Assembly: GCA_027489295.1 (NCBI GenBank)
Contig: JAIYAA010000297.1
Coordinates: 1-15,746 of the forward strand
Length of the DNA: 15,746 nucleotides
Source: Sphingomonadales bacterium
GTDB taxonomy: Bacteria; Pseudomonadota; Alphaproteobacteria; Sphingomonadales; Sphingomonadaceae
Direction of reading: 5' to 3'
Shown: positions 6,951 through 13,807 of the stretch, one piece after another
Position numbering within the stretch: the first letter of the stretch is position 1
Layout: the number at the start of each line of letters is the position of its first letter
Translations under genes and position numbers: made by a program
The notes under the pieces: generated by a model
The model's database searches: none
What the model saw: the letters and a program-made list of their open reading frames with translations, nothing else
Told to the model about the DNA's origin: nothing

Positions 6951-9188
6951 TCAGGCATCGAAGCGGAGGCGCGACAGCGGCATGTTACGCACGCGTTGGC
7001 CGGTGAGGTGCGACACGGCATTGGCGATCGCCGGCGGTACCGCGGGCAGGCCGGGTTCGCCGATGCCGCCCATCTTGGCACCGCTCTCGACAATGCGGAC
7101 CTGCACGCGCGGCATGCGATCGGGCGGCAGGATCGGGTAGCCGTCATAGTTGCGCGCCAACGGCATGCCGTCCTGATACACCGCCTCCTCGAGCAGGACC
7201 TGCGAGGTCCCCAGCGCCACCGCGCCGTTCACCTGGGCATCGATGATCGCCGGGTTGACGACGCTGCCGGGATCGATCGCCTGCCACAGTTCGTGCACCT
7301 GCACCTGCCCGCCCTGGATCGAGACTTCGGCGATGGCCGCCGTCTCCGTGCCGAAGGGCGAGGCCATCGCGATCCCGCGTGCGCGGCGGGAGCCGTCGGG
7401 TGCCATATAGGGCCCGCGCTTCCAGCCCCCGGAGAGATCTGCCACCGCCTTGAGCAGGGTGGCGAGCCGCGCATCGTCGCGCAGCAGGTGCAGGCGCAGC
7501 GCCAGCGGGTCCTGGCCACCGGCATCGGCCAGCTCGTCGAGGAAGGACTCGTAGAAGAAGTCGTTCATCGAGTTGCCCACCGAGCGCCAATAGCCGAGCA
7601 TCGCCGGCTGCTTGACGAAATCCTGCGCGATCCTGCGGGCGGGGATCGCGTACGCCTTGTTGGCGAGCCCCTCCAGCGCCGTCGGATCGAGGTCCTTGCC
7701 GCGCTGGTTGGCGATGCCTTCGGTCGGCCCTTCGGTACTGCTGATCGCCTCGATCGCCACGGGCATGCCGCCGGCATCGAGCGCGCCTCGAAAGCGCACC
7801 ACCGCCAGCGGGCGGTGGGTATCCCGCAGGAACTCCTCCTCGCGCGTCCAGATCAGCTTGACGGGGCGGCCGGTTGCCTTGGCGAGCAGGATCGCCTGGG
7901 GATAGGGGGCGGCGTCCGAATAGACGAAGTGCCGCCCGAAGAATCCGCCGAGCAGCGGTGAATGGATGGTGATCCTCGCCGGGTCCAGGCCGGTGCGCCG
8001 GGCGATGTCCCCCAGGAACATGTCGGGGGCCTGGTTGGGGAACCACAGGTCCAGCGCGCCGTCGTCGTTGAACCGCGCGAGCGCCGAGGGGGGCTCGAGC
8101 TGGCCGTGCACGACATATTGGCTGTGATAGGTCGCCGCGATCTGCTTCGCCGCCTTGTCGAATGCGGCGGCGGGATCACCCTCCGTCTCGGCGGCCTCGC
8201 CCTCCTGCCGACGCGCGGCGAGCTGGTCGCGGAACGCATCGGTCGCGAAATCGGCGGGCATGTAGCGGATCGCAGCCTTGTCGGCGGGCTCCTGCCAGTC
8301 GACCAGCGCGGCTTCCACCGCGCGCCTGGCGTTCCACCACCGCTCTGCGACGACCGCGACGGCGCCCGGCAGGCGGTGCACCGAATGGACGCCGGGCATC
8401 GCTTTCAGCTGCGCCTCGTTGTGGATCCCACCCACCGTCAGCCCATAGCGCGGCGCATGCTGAACGGCGGCGTGGAGCATCCCGTCGACGCGCATGTCGA
8501 TGGCGTAGAGCGCCTTGCCGGTCGACTTGTCGTGGATGTCGAGCCGGGGGATCGACTTGCCGATCCACCGAAACTGCGCCGGATCCTTGAGGGGGACGCT
8601 GGCGGGATCGGGCGAGGGCAGGTCGAGCGCCTGCGCCGCCAGCTCCCCATAGCCGATCGAGCGACCGCCGGCCTGGTGGACGACGCGGCCGGGTTCGGTC
8701 GAGAGCGCCTCGATCGGCACGCCCAGCCTGGCGGCGCCCGCCTGGAGCAGCAGGTGCCGCGCCATCGCGCCGACGCGGCGCATCGTCTCGTAGCTGGTGC
8801 GGACCGACATGCTGCCGCCGGTGATCCGCATCATCCCGTTGACGACCAGATAGTCGGGGCCGGTCGGCGCGCTTTCCACCACGAAGGTCGCGGGGTCGGC
8901 GTCGAGTTCCTCGCCGACGATCTGCGCCATCGCGGTATAGATGCCCTGGCCACCTTCCATGAAGGGGCTGCGAAGGTGCACCGTCCCATCCGGGCGGATC
9001 TCGAGAAAGGCGGGCACGCGCGTGCCTGGCTTGATCGGCGTGGTCGCCGCCGCTGCGCGCGCGCCGTCGACGGGAATGCCGAAGCCCAGCACCAGCGCCC
9101 CTGCGCTGGCACCCGCCGCCCGTACCAGGAAGCCGCGGCGCGAGATGTTGACCGGCGCCCCGGTCGGCAGGTCGAGCAGGCGGCTCAC
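6951..9188 (-). CDS. Molybdopterin-binding large subunit of an xanthine-dehydrogenase-family oxidoreductase (IorB/aldehyde-oxidoreductase type)
   Basis: The product is 745 residues. It opens with a twin-arginine signal, ISRRGFLVRAAGASAGALVLGF (Arg17-Arg18), so it should fold with its cofactor in the cytoplasm and be exported by Tat. Further family marks are the FMEGGQGIYTAMAQIVGEEL segment near residues 76-95, a HGQLEPPSA segment, the molybdopterin loop LLGGFFGRHF, and the C-terminal GGIGEPG with the catalytic base Glu at about 711. The family hydroxylates aldehydes or N-heterocycles with water as oxygen source. The start is GTG at 9188, overlapping the stop of the [2Fe-2S] subunit gene (GTGA), which implies coupled translation; longer in-frame extensions run through that gene and are rejected. 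The molybdopterin loop has Phe where family members usually have a third Gly. The substrate cannot be deduced; isoquinoline, nicotinate or an aldehyde are all possible. Confidence 0.92.
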   Translation of the reverse strand: MSRLLDLPTGAPVNISRRGFLVRAAGASAGALVLGFGIPVDGARAAAATTPIKPGTRVPAFLEIRPDGTVHLRSPFMEGGQGIYTAMAQIVGEELDADPATFVVESAPTGPDYLVVNGMMRITGGSMSVRTSYETMRRVGAMARHLLLQAGAARLGVPIEALSTEPGRVVHQAGGRSIGYGELAAQALDLPSPDPASVPLKDPAQFRWIGKSIPRLDIHDKSTGKALYAIDMRVDGMLHAAVQHAPRYGLTVGGIHNEAQLKAMPGVHSVHRLPGAVAVVAERWWNARRAVEAALVDWQEPADKAAIRYMPADFATDAFRDQLAARRQEGEAAETEGDPAAAFDKAAKQIAATYHSQYVVHGQLEPPSALARFNDDGALDLWFPNQAPDMFLGDIARRTGLDPARITIHSPLLGGFFGRHFVYSDAAPYPQAILLAKATGRPVKLIWTREEEFLRDTHRPLAVVRFRGALDAGGMPVAIEAISSTEGPTEGIANQRGKDLDPTALEGLANKAYAIPARRIAQDFVKQPAMLGYWRSVGNSMNDFFYESFLDELADAGGQDPLALRLHLLRDDARLATLLKAVADLSGGWKRGPYMAPDGSRRARGIAMASPFGTETAAIAEVSIQGGQVQVHELWQAIDPGSVVNPAIIDAQVNGAVALGTSQVLLEEAVYQDGMPLARNYDGYPILPPDRMPRVQVRIVESGAKMGGIGEPGLPAVPPAIANAVSHLTGQRVRNMPLSRLRFDA

Positions 9189-9742
9189 GCGGCGCCGTCC
9201 CGAGGCTTGGCGGCAGCAACAGCCGCAGCACCTGCGACCAATAGCGCAGCGGCGGCGATATCGCCGGGCGCGCCGGCGTCGACCGCCGCTGCCGGCGTTG
9301 CGCCTGCCAGATCCTGCACTGCCGCGCGGATCGCGTTGTACGTCCCGCAGCGGCAGAGATTGACCATGGCCGCTGCGATCTCGGCATCGCTCGGCTGCGC
9401 GACTTCCTTGAGCAGCGCGGTCGCCGCGATCACCTGGCCGGACTGGCAATAGCCGCATTGCGGCACCTGATGCTTGATCCAGGCCTGCACCACGCGGGCA
9501 CCTACGGCATCCTGCTCGACCGCCTCGATCGTGGTAATTTGCTTGCCCGCGACACTGTCGACCGGCGTCACGCAGGCGCGCGTGACGACCCCGTCGACCA
9601 GCACCGAGCAGGCGCCGCACTGGGCAATGCCGCAGCCATATTTGGTGCCGGTCATCCCCAGATCGTCGCGCAATACCCAAAGGAGCGGCGTGTCCGGCGC
9701 GGCGTCCACCGCGTGCAGCCTGTCGTTGATCCGGAGTTCCAT
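9185..9742 (-). CDS. [2Fe-2S] small subunit of the molybdenum hydroxylase (IorA type)
   Basis: The 185-residue product carries both iron-sulphur clusters typical of the small subunit. Cys37, Cys42, Cys45 and Cys57 form the plant-ferredoxin-type site (GCGIAQCGACSV ... RAC); Cys96, Cys99, Cys130 and Cys132 form the helical-domain site (CGYC ... CRC). It transfers electrons from the molybdenum centre to the cytochrome c subunit. It has no signal sequence; in this family it is thought to be carried to the periplasm with the Tat-bearing large subunit. ATG at 9742 is preceded by AGAAGAGG with five to six bases spacing, a good ribosome-binding site. Compared with usual small subunits of about 150-160 residues it has an extra Ala-rich tail whose part 162-178 is hydrophobic enough to be a membrane or membrane-associated helix. 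It is the first gene of the three-gene enzyme operon, with a predicted promoter and operator upstream. Confidence 0.93.
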   Translation of the reverse strand: MELRINDRLHAVDAAPDTPLLWVLRDDLGMTGTKYGCGIAQCGACSVLVDGVVTRACVTPVDSVAGKQITTIEAVEQDAVGARVVQAWIKHQVPQCGYCQSGQVIAATALLKEVAQPSDAEIAAAMVNLCRCGTYNAIRAAVQDLAGATPAAAVDAGAPGDIAAAALLVAGAAAVAAAKPRDGAA

Positions 9743-9797
9743 GCGCACCTCTTCTCTGCCGGGCGCGCGAACCGGCGCCGCGCCTCGACCCGGCCAG

Positions 9798-9826
9798 AAG
9801 CTAGGTCCGGGCCGGGGGTGTAACAA
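9798..9826 (-). promoter_or_regulatory. Predicted promoter of the molybdenum hydroxylase operon
   Basis: On the minus strand TTGTTA (9826-9821) and TAGCTT (9803-9798) are separated by 17 bases. This gives a start of transcription near 9791 and a leader of about 50 bases before the ATG at 9742. The palindrome centred on 9857 would then sit near -66, the classic position of a LysR recognition site. The -10 match is modest. Confidence 0.42.
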
Positions 9827-9846
9827 TCGGCCGGCGGCTTGACGTC

Positions 9847-9867
9847 GCGTTGAGCCGCGCTCAACGC
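9847..9867. promoter_or_regulatory. LysR-type operator, extended palindrome
   Basis: Nine-base arms GCGTTGAGC (9847-9855) and GCTCAACGC (9859-9867) flank a CGC spacer; the core TGAGC-N3-GCTCA is 9851-9863. It is the most complete of three copies in the window. The stop codon (9861-9863) of the receptor gene lies inside its distal arm. It could also fold in mRNA, but no T-run follows, so a terminator role is less likely. The next gene downstream on the minus strand starts at 9742. Confidence 0.7.
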
Positions 9868-12239
9868 CGCAGCCGGAGCGTCCCTCCGACGACCCGTGGA
9901 TCGCCCGGCGTGCCAAGGATCAGTCCGGAATTGCCGGCCTGGATCGTGAGGTTCTGGATGTAGCGGGTGTCGAACAGGTTGCGGGCGAACACCACCACTT
10001 CCAGCCCGCCGCCGAAGCGCCAGCCCAGGCTGGCATTGGTGAGGGTATAGCCTTCGATACGGGTGTAGCGCGACAGGCTGGGATCGCCATTGAACCCGCT
10101 TCGCCCGACGACATCGACATGCAGCAGCGCGGCGTCGCGCCCGATCGGCAGCGCATAGTCCACCCCGCCCGTCACCGCGATCCGGGGGAGGGAGGCGAGC
10201 CGCTGCCCGGTAAGGCTGCAGGCGGTCGTGGCGGTGCCCTGCACCTCCAGCGGACAGGGGCCGGCCGGATAGTCGCTGTAGCGGCCATCCGCATAGGCGA
10301 GCGACGCGCGGGCGGCGAGGCCGGCGAGCGGCCGCACGCTCAGGTCCGCTTCGATCCCCTTCACTGTCACCGCCGGGATGTTGGACAGGTAGCCGCGCAG
10401 CGCCACCGTCTGGCTCGAATCGACCACCGTCGCCTGGAAATCGCGGACCCGGGTGTAATAGCCGTCGATATTGAAGGTGATGCGACGGCCCCACCAGTCG
10501 GTCTTCAGCCCGATCTCGTAGCTGGTGTTGCGCTCGGGCCGGACGACCGCCGTGGCGAGCACGGGCTGGTTCTGGTTGTCGAGCGGCAGGCCCGACATGT
10601 TGAGCCCGCCCGACTTGAAGCCGCGCGCGACGCTGGCATAGGCCATCACCGAGGGTCGAACCTGCCAGGCCAGATTGGCGCGGCCCGATACGCTGCCGTC
10701 CCGGTCGTGCGCGGTGTAGCGTTGCGGGCGCAGGACGGAGAGGCGGGCGTTGATCAGCGCGGTGCTGGTGACGGCCGGGCCGCCCGAGACGGTAGTGGCG
10801 TAGCTGCCGTCCTTTTCCTCATAGGTGTAGCGCAGGCCGGCGGTAGCGGTGAGCCTCGGCGCGATCCGCCAGTTCGCCTCGCCGAACGCCGCGACGCTCG
10901 CGCTCCGGAAATCGGTGCGCCCATCCTGGCCATAGCCGTCGAGCAGGTTGGCCGGCACGGGTGTGGCGTTGGTGCCGGTGGTCGGGCCGATCAGCCAGCC
11001 GGCGGCGGCGGGGCCGTAGATGCTGATCGGCCGGCCGAGGATCCGCTGGTGAAAGCCGTAGAGCCCGACGACATAGCCGAGGGGGCGCTCGCTCTCCGAG
11101 GCCAGGCGCAGTTCCTGGCTGAACTGGTCCTGCCGCGAAGGGATATGCTGCGAGCGCTGGATCGGCAGCCCGGTATAGTCGCGGTCGTTTTCCGCGTCCC
11201 AGTTCCAGAAGCGCCAGGCCGAGACCGAGGTGAGTGTGTGGCCGCCCAGTTTCCAGTCGGCGATGGCGCTGGCGCCACCCTCGTTGGTGTTCACCCCCAG
11301 CGGCCCGTCGATATCGGTCTTGCGATCATAGGGATCGGTGCTGGGCGGTGCGTAGCCGAACTGCGCCGCAAGGCCTGCGGGACCGCCATATTGGCGGCTC
11401 GCGGGGCGCAGGCTCTGGCCGACGCGCAGATAGACCTGGGTGCAGCAATAGGCATCGAAATTGGTCACGTCGGCGATCAGTCGCAGCGAGAAGGTCGCGC
11501 TCGGCTGGTAGAGCAGCTGGCCGCGTGCCGCCTGGGTGCCGAGCGTGTTGGCGGCGATGCCGGTGCGGACATTGTCGAGCACCCCGTCGCGTCGGGTGGA
11601 GACGCCGGAGAGGCGGAAGGCGAGCGTGTCGGTGATCGGGCCGGACACCCAGGCCTTGGCCTGCACGAAGTTGAACGACCCGTAGGACAGCTCGGCCACG
11701 CCCTCGGGCGTGAAGCTGGGCTTGCGCGTCGTGATGCTGATCGCGCCCGCCGTGGTGTTCTTGCCGAACAGCGTGCCCTGGGGGCCACGCAGTTCCTCCA
11801 CCTGGCCGATGTCGGCGAAGTCGAAGGCGGCGGTAGCGGGGCGGGCGTGGTAGACCTGATCGACATAGAAGCCGACCCCCGGCTCGAGCCCGTCATTCGC
11901 CTGGCTGACCGCCACCACGCTGGAGCCGAGGCCGCGGATGGTAAAGGCGGTGTTGCGCGGATTGGCCGAGCTGTAGGCGAGGCTGGGGATCAGCGTGGCG
12001 AGCCCTTGCGTATTCACCGTATAGCTCTGGTCGAGCAGGTCTCCGTCCACCACCGAGAGCGCGCCTGGCACGCGCTGCGCATCCTCCGGGCGCAGCCGGG
12101 CCGTGACGAGGATCGGGGCGGCATTGGGAGAGGGTGTGTCTTCGCCGGACGGATCTACAGGCGCCCTGGTCTGCGCGGCTGCGGATGCCACCAGCAGCAG
12201 CGACGCTGCCATTGCGGAAATCCCGGCGCCGACCTTCAT
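9861..12239 (-). CDS. TonB-dependent outer-membrane receptor
   Basis: A full-length receptor of 792 residues. It has a signal peptide (MKVGAGISAMAASLLLVASAAA, cleavage near 22-23), a TonB-box-like ILVTA (43-47), a plug with VPGALSVVDGDLL and the hallmark EELRGPQGTLFGKNT followed by AGAISITTRKP, then a 22-strand-type barrel with motifs such as SVARGFKSGG and NTSYEIGLKTDWW. It should import a ligand across the outer membrane with TonB energy. I chose ATG at 12239 because it begins the signal peptide; the in-frame GTG at 12308 has no ribosome-binding site and adds 23 residues of unlikely sequence. Vicinal cysteines (YCC) and a CPLE...TACS pair occur in loops. The protein ends LRLRR instead of an aromatic residue, which is odd. 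Position between a ModE-like regulator and a molybdoenzyme operon suggests it imports that enzyme's substrate, or possibly a metal compound. Confidence 0.93.
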   Translation of the reverse strand: MKVGAGISAMAASLLLVASAAAQTRAPVDPSGEDTPSPNAAPILVTARLRPEDAQRVPGALSVVDGDLLDQSYTVNTQGLATLIPSLAYSSANPRNTAFTIRGLGSSVVAVSQANDGLEPGVGFYVDQVYHARPATAAFDFADIGQVEELRGPQGTLFGKNTTAGAISITTRKPSFTPEGVAELSYGSFNFVQAKAWVSGPITDTLAFRLSGVSTRRDGVLDNVRTGIAANTLGTQAARGQLLYQPSATFSLRLIADVTNFDAYCCTQVYLRVGQSLRPASRQYGGPAGLAAQFGYAPPSTDPYDRKTDIDGPLGVNTNEGGASAIADWKLGGHTLTSVSAWRFWNWDAENDRDYTGLPIQRSQHIPSRQDQFSQELRLASESERPLGYVVGLYGFHQRILGRPISIYGPAAAGWLIGPTTGTNATPVPANLLDGYGQDGRTDFRSASVAAFGEANWRIAPRLTATAGLRYTYEEKDGSYATTVSGGPAVTSTALINARLSVLRPQRYTAHDRDGSVSGRANLAWQVRPSVMAYASVARGFKSGGLNMSGLPLDNQNQPVLATAVVRPERNTSYEIGLKTDWWGRRITFNIDGYYTRVRDFQATVVDSSQTVALRGYLSNIPAVTVKGIEADLSVRPLAGLAARASLAYADGRYSDYPAGPCPLEVQGTATTACSLTGQRLASLPRIAVTGGVDYALPIGRDAALLHVDVVGRSGFNGDPSLSRYTRIEGYTLTNASLGWRFGGGLEVVVFARNLFDTRYIQNLTIQAGNSGLILGTPGDPRVVGGTLRLRR

Positions 12240-12296
12240 GCCCAAAACCCCCGCGTGCGGTGCCGTGGCACCTGTCATCGGGCCGGTTGCTAGCTG

Positions 12297-12320
12297 CTTT
12301 ATATCCACGCGTATATAAAG
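12297..12320. promoter_or_regulatory. AT-rich palindrome resembling a ModE operator
   Basis: CTTTATAT (12297-12304) and ATATAAAG (12313-12320) are perfect inverted repeats separated by eight bases, an AT island in very GC-rich DNA. It lies 58 bases upstream of the receptor start and 33 bases after the stop of the ModE-like gene. From memory, ModE boxes are inverted repeats with TATAT/ATATA cores, so a ModE-family site is a good guess. It probably overlaps the receptor promoter, where it would act as operator; the TATATA/GATATA elements could also serve as a -10. Confidence 0.5.
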
Positions 12321-12352
12321 ATCGGCGCAATACCGCGTTGAGCGGCGGCAGT

Positions 12353-12733
12353 TCAGTCGGCGGGGTCTGCGGCCTGCGGTGCGCTGCGCAGCCGTGCCGC
12401 CAGCCGCGCATACGGGGTGCCGCGCATCACCGATGCCGCCTGTTCCTCGAGCGCCCGATAGTCGGCGAGAACGGCGCGGCCGGCCTCGGTGAGCCGCGCG
12501 CCGCGTTCCCGGCCGCCGCCGCGCAGGGTTTCGACAAGGGGGTCCTTAAAGCAGCGGTTCACCTCGTCGACCAGCAACCATGCACGGCGATAGCTCATGC
12601 CCAGCGCCCGCCCGGCGGCCGAGATCGAGCCCTGGGCCTCGATCGCGTCGAGGAGATCGGCCTTGCCGGGACCGAGTGCAAAAAGTTCGCCGCAGACCAG
12701 TTGCAGCTTCAGCTTGAGTGCGCCCTGTTTCAC
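12353..12733 (-). CDS. ModE-like winged-helix transcriptional regulator without molybdate-binding domain
   Basis: The 126-residue product matches the N-terminal DNA-binding domain of ModE: LGPGKADLLDAIEAQGSISAAGRALGMSYRRAWLLVDEVNRCF (about 20-62) followed by the wing region PLVETLRGGGRERGARLTEAGRAVLADYRALE. Full ModE (about 260 residues) has two further TOBE/Mop domains that bind molybdate; they are absent, and the protein ends after a dimerisation-type helix. Such one-domain ModE-like proteins are common, and how they sense anything is unclear. The start is GTG at 12733 with GAGGGG about ten bases upstream. It lies 79 bases after the LysR gene and upstream of the receptor and molybdoenzyme genes, so control of these genes, possibly through the palindrome at 12297-12320, is the natural inference. 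Confidence 0.85.
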   Translation of the reverse strand: MKQGALKLKLQLVCGELFALGPGKADLLDAIEAQGSISAAGRALGMSYRRAWLLVDEVNRCFKDPLVETLRGGGRERGARLTEAGRAVLADYRALEEQAASVMRGTPYARLAARLRSAPQAADPAD

Positions 12734-12775
12734 CGTGCCCGTTCCCCTCGCTCGCGCATGTCGGAGCGCAGAACG

Positions 12776-12797
12776 CAGCGGGATACAAGCCCCGCTG
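12776..12797. repeat. Short inverted repeat after LysR gene
   Basis: CAGCGGG (12776-12782) and CCCGCTG (12791-12797) flank an eight-base loop in the 79-base spacer between the LysR stop and the ModE-like gene start. It could weakly separate the two transcripts, but there is no T-run on either strand, so it may be only a chance GC hairpin. Confidence 0.3.
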
Positions 12798-12812
12798 GTC
12801 CGCGGGCAGCAT

Positions 12813-13721
12813 TCACGCGCCCAGCGGTCGGCGTTCGCGGATCATGTCGATCAGCAGACGCAGGCCGGTGGGCAGGTGCCGCCGGCCCGAATAATAGAGG
12901 TGGAAGCCGCTGCCCATCGGCGACCAGTCGGCAAGCACGGGGACCAACGCGCCCGAATCGAGATGCGGCTGCAGCACCGGCTGCGAGGCATAGAGGATGC
13001 CGGTACCGTTCAGCCCCAGCGGGACGGCGGCGACGCTGGCGTCCACGGTCAGCGGTCCCGGCGTCGCGATCGCCACCGCCTCGTCGCCGCGTTCGAACTC
13101 CCAGTGATAGTGCTGATCGTTGCCGAGGCGAATGCCGATGCAGCGATGGTGGCGCAGATCCTGCGGCGTGGCCGGCGCGCCGAAGCGATCGAGATAGGCG
13201 GGCGAGGCGGCCGTCATCCAGCGCAGGTCGGGCGAGAGCCGCTGGGCGATCATGTCCTCCGGCACGGTGCCGCCGTAGCGGATGCCGGCATCGAACCCGC
13301 TGCCGACGACGTCGATCAGGCGATTGCTGACGCTGATGTCGATCGTCACATCGGGATAGCGCTCGACGAAATGGGGCAGCACCGGCGCGAGCAGCAGCGG
13401 CATGGCGTCTTCCAGCACGTTGATGCGGATCCGGCCGGCCGGCGCATCGCGATAGCGGTCCAGCGTGCCGGCGGCGCTGTCGATGGCATCCAGCGGACCT
13501 TCGATGGCGGCGCGCAGCTCTTCGCCGGCGGCCGTCAGGGAGACGCTTCGCGTCGTTCTGTTCAACAGTCGCACTCCGCGCCGTGCTTCCAGCGCGGTGA
13601 TGGCATGGCTCAGCGCGGAGGCGGTGACGCCCATCTCGCGCGCCGCTTCCCGGAAGCTGCCGCGCCGGGCAATGGCGAGGAAATAGGCGAGATCGGCCAG
13701 ATCGGCCCGCGTCAGTCTCAT
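12813..13721 (-). CDS. LysR family transcriptional regulator
   Basis: A full-length LysR-type regulator of 302 residues. Residues 4-62 form the winged helix-turn-helix (DLAYFLAIARRGSFREAAREMG, then SALSHAITALEARRGVRLLNRTTRSVSLTAAGE), and about 88-295 form the effector-binding domain starting at PAGRIRIN, similar to the CrgA-type subgroup. ATG at 13721 is preceded by GGGAGGGG five bases upstream. A T-N11-A palindrome at 13742-13754 lies 20 bases before the start, as expected for autoregulation, and the same palindrome precedes the molybdenum hydroxylase operon and the cyclophilin-like gene, so this protein is the best candidate for their regulator. The divergent cupin gene shares the spacer, the classical LysR arrangement. 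A paralogue starts at 15335. The inducer is unknown. Confidence 0.95.
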   Translation of the reverse strand: MRLTRADLADLAYFLAIARRGSFREAAREMGVTASALSHAITALEARRGVRLLNRTTRSVSLTAAGEELRAAIEGPLDAIDSAAGTLDRYRDAPAGRIRINVLEDAMPLLLAPVLPHFVERYPDVTIDISVSNRLIDVVGSGFDAGIRYGGTVPEDMIAQRLSPDLRWMTAASPAYLDRFGAPATPQDLRHHRCIGIRLGNDQHYHWEFERGDEAVAIATPGPLTVDASVAAVPLGLNGTGILYASQPVLQPHLDSGALVPVLADWSPMGSGFHLYYSGRRHLPTGLRLLIDMIRERRPLGA

Positions 13722-13741
13722 CAGACCCCTCCCGGCATTGT

Positions 13742-13754
13742 TGAGCGTTGCTCA
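13742..13754. promoter_or_regulatory. LysR-type T-N11-A operator in divergent spacer
   Basis: TGAGC (13742-13746), GTT spacer, GCTCA (13750-13754) form a perfect palindrome with T-N11-A geometry in the 151-base spacer between the LysR gene and the cupin gene. It lies 20 bases upstream of the LysR start, where binding would repress that gene, and at an activating distance from the predicted cupin promoter. Confidence 0.72.
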
Positions 13755-13801
13755 TCGCATCATTGCCGATGGGGCGACTAATCGCCAGCCGCGCCTTCAC
13801 C

Positions 13802-13807
13802 TAGATC
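13802..13807 (+). promoter_or_regulatory. Possible -10 hexamer of the cupin gene
   Basis: TAGATC shares four of six bases with TATAAT. Its centre is 56.5 bp from the centre of the operator at 13742-13754. It would place the transcription start near 13814 and the operator near -66. The region 17 bases upstream has no good -35, consistent with activator dependence. Confidence 0.4.

Noticed and set aside
7962..9452. 496-codon open frame on the + strand opposite the molybdopterin and [2Fe-2S] subunit genes
   Set aside because: Arg/Asp/His-rich shadow without motifs; the minus-strand genes are certain.
9189..9680. N-terminal extension of the molybdopterin subunit to 9680
   Set aside because: It would overlap the [2Fe-2S] subunit gene almost completely; the GTG at 9188 with stop-start overlap places the Tat signal properly.
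9847..9867. Reading this palindrome as a rho-independent terminator after the receptor gene
   Set aside because: There is no T-run after the stem on the minus strand, and the same core recurs in the divergent LysR/cupin spacer where termination makes no sense.
10119..12293. 724-codon open frame on the + strand opposite the second receptor gene
   Set aside because: It is the antisense shadow of a clear TonB-dependent receptor; its translation is rich in Arg, Gly, Ala and low-complexity with no family motifs, as expected from GC-rich third positions.
12240..12308. GTG start at 12308 for the second receptor
   Set aside because: No ribosome-binding site, it would start inside the AT-rich palindrome, and it would bury the signal peptide behind 23 residues.
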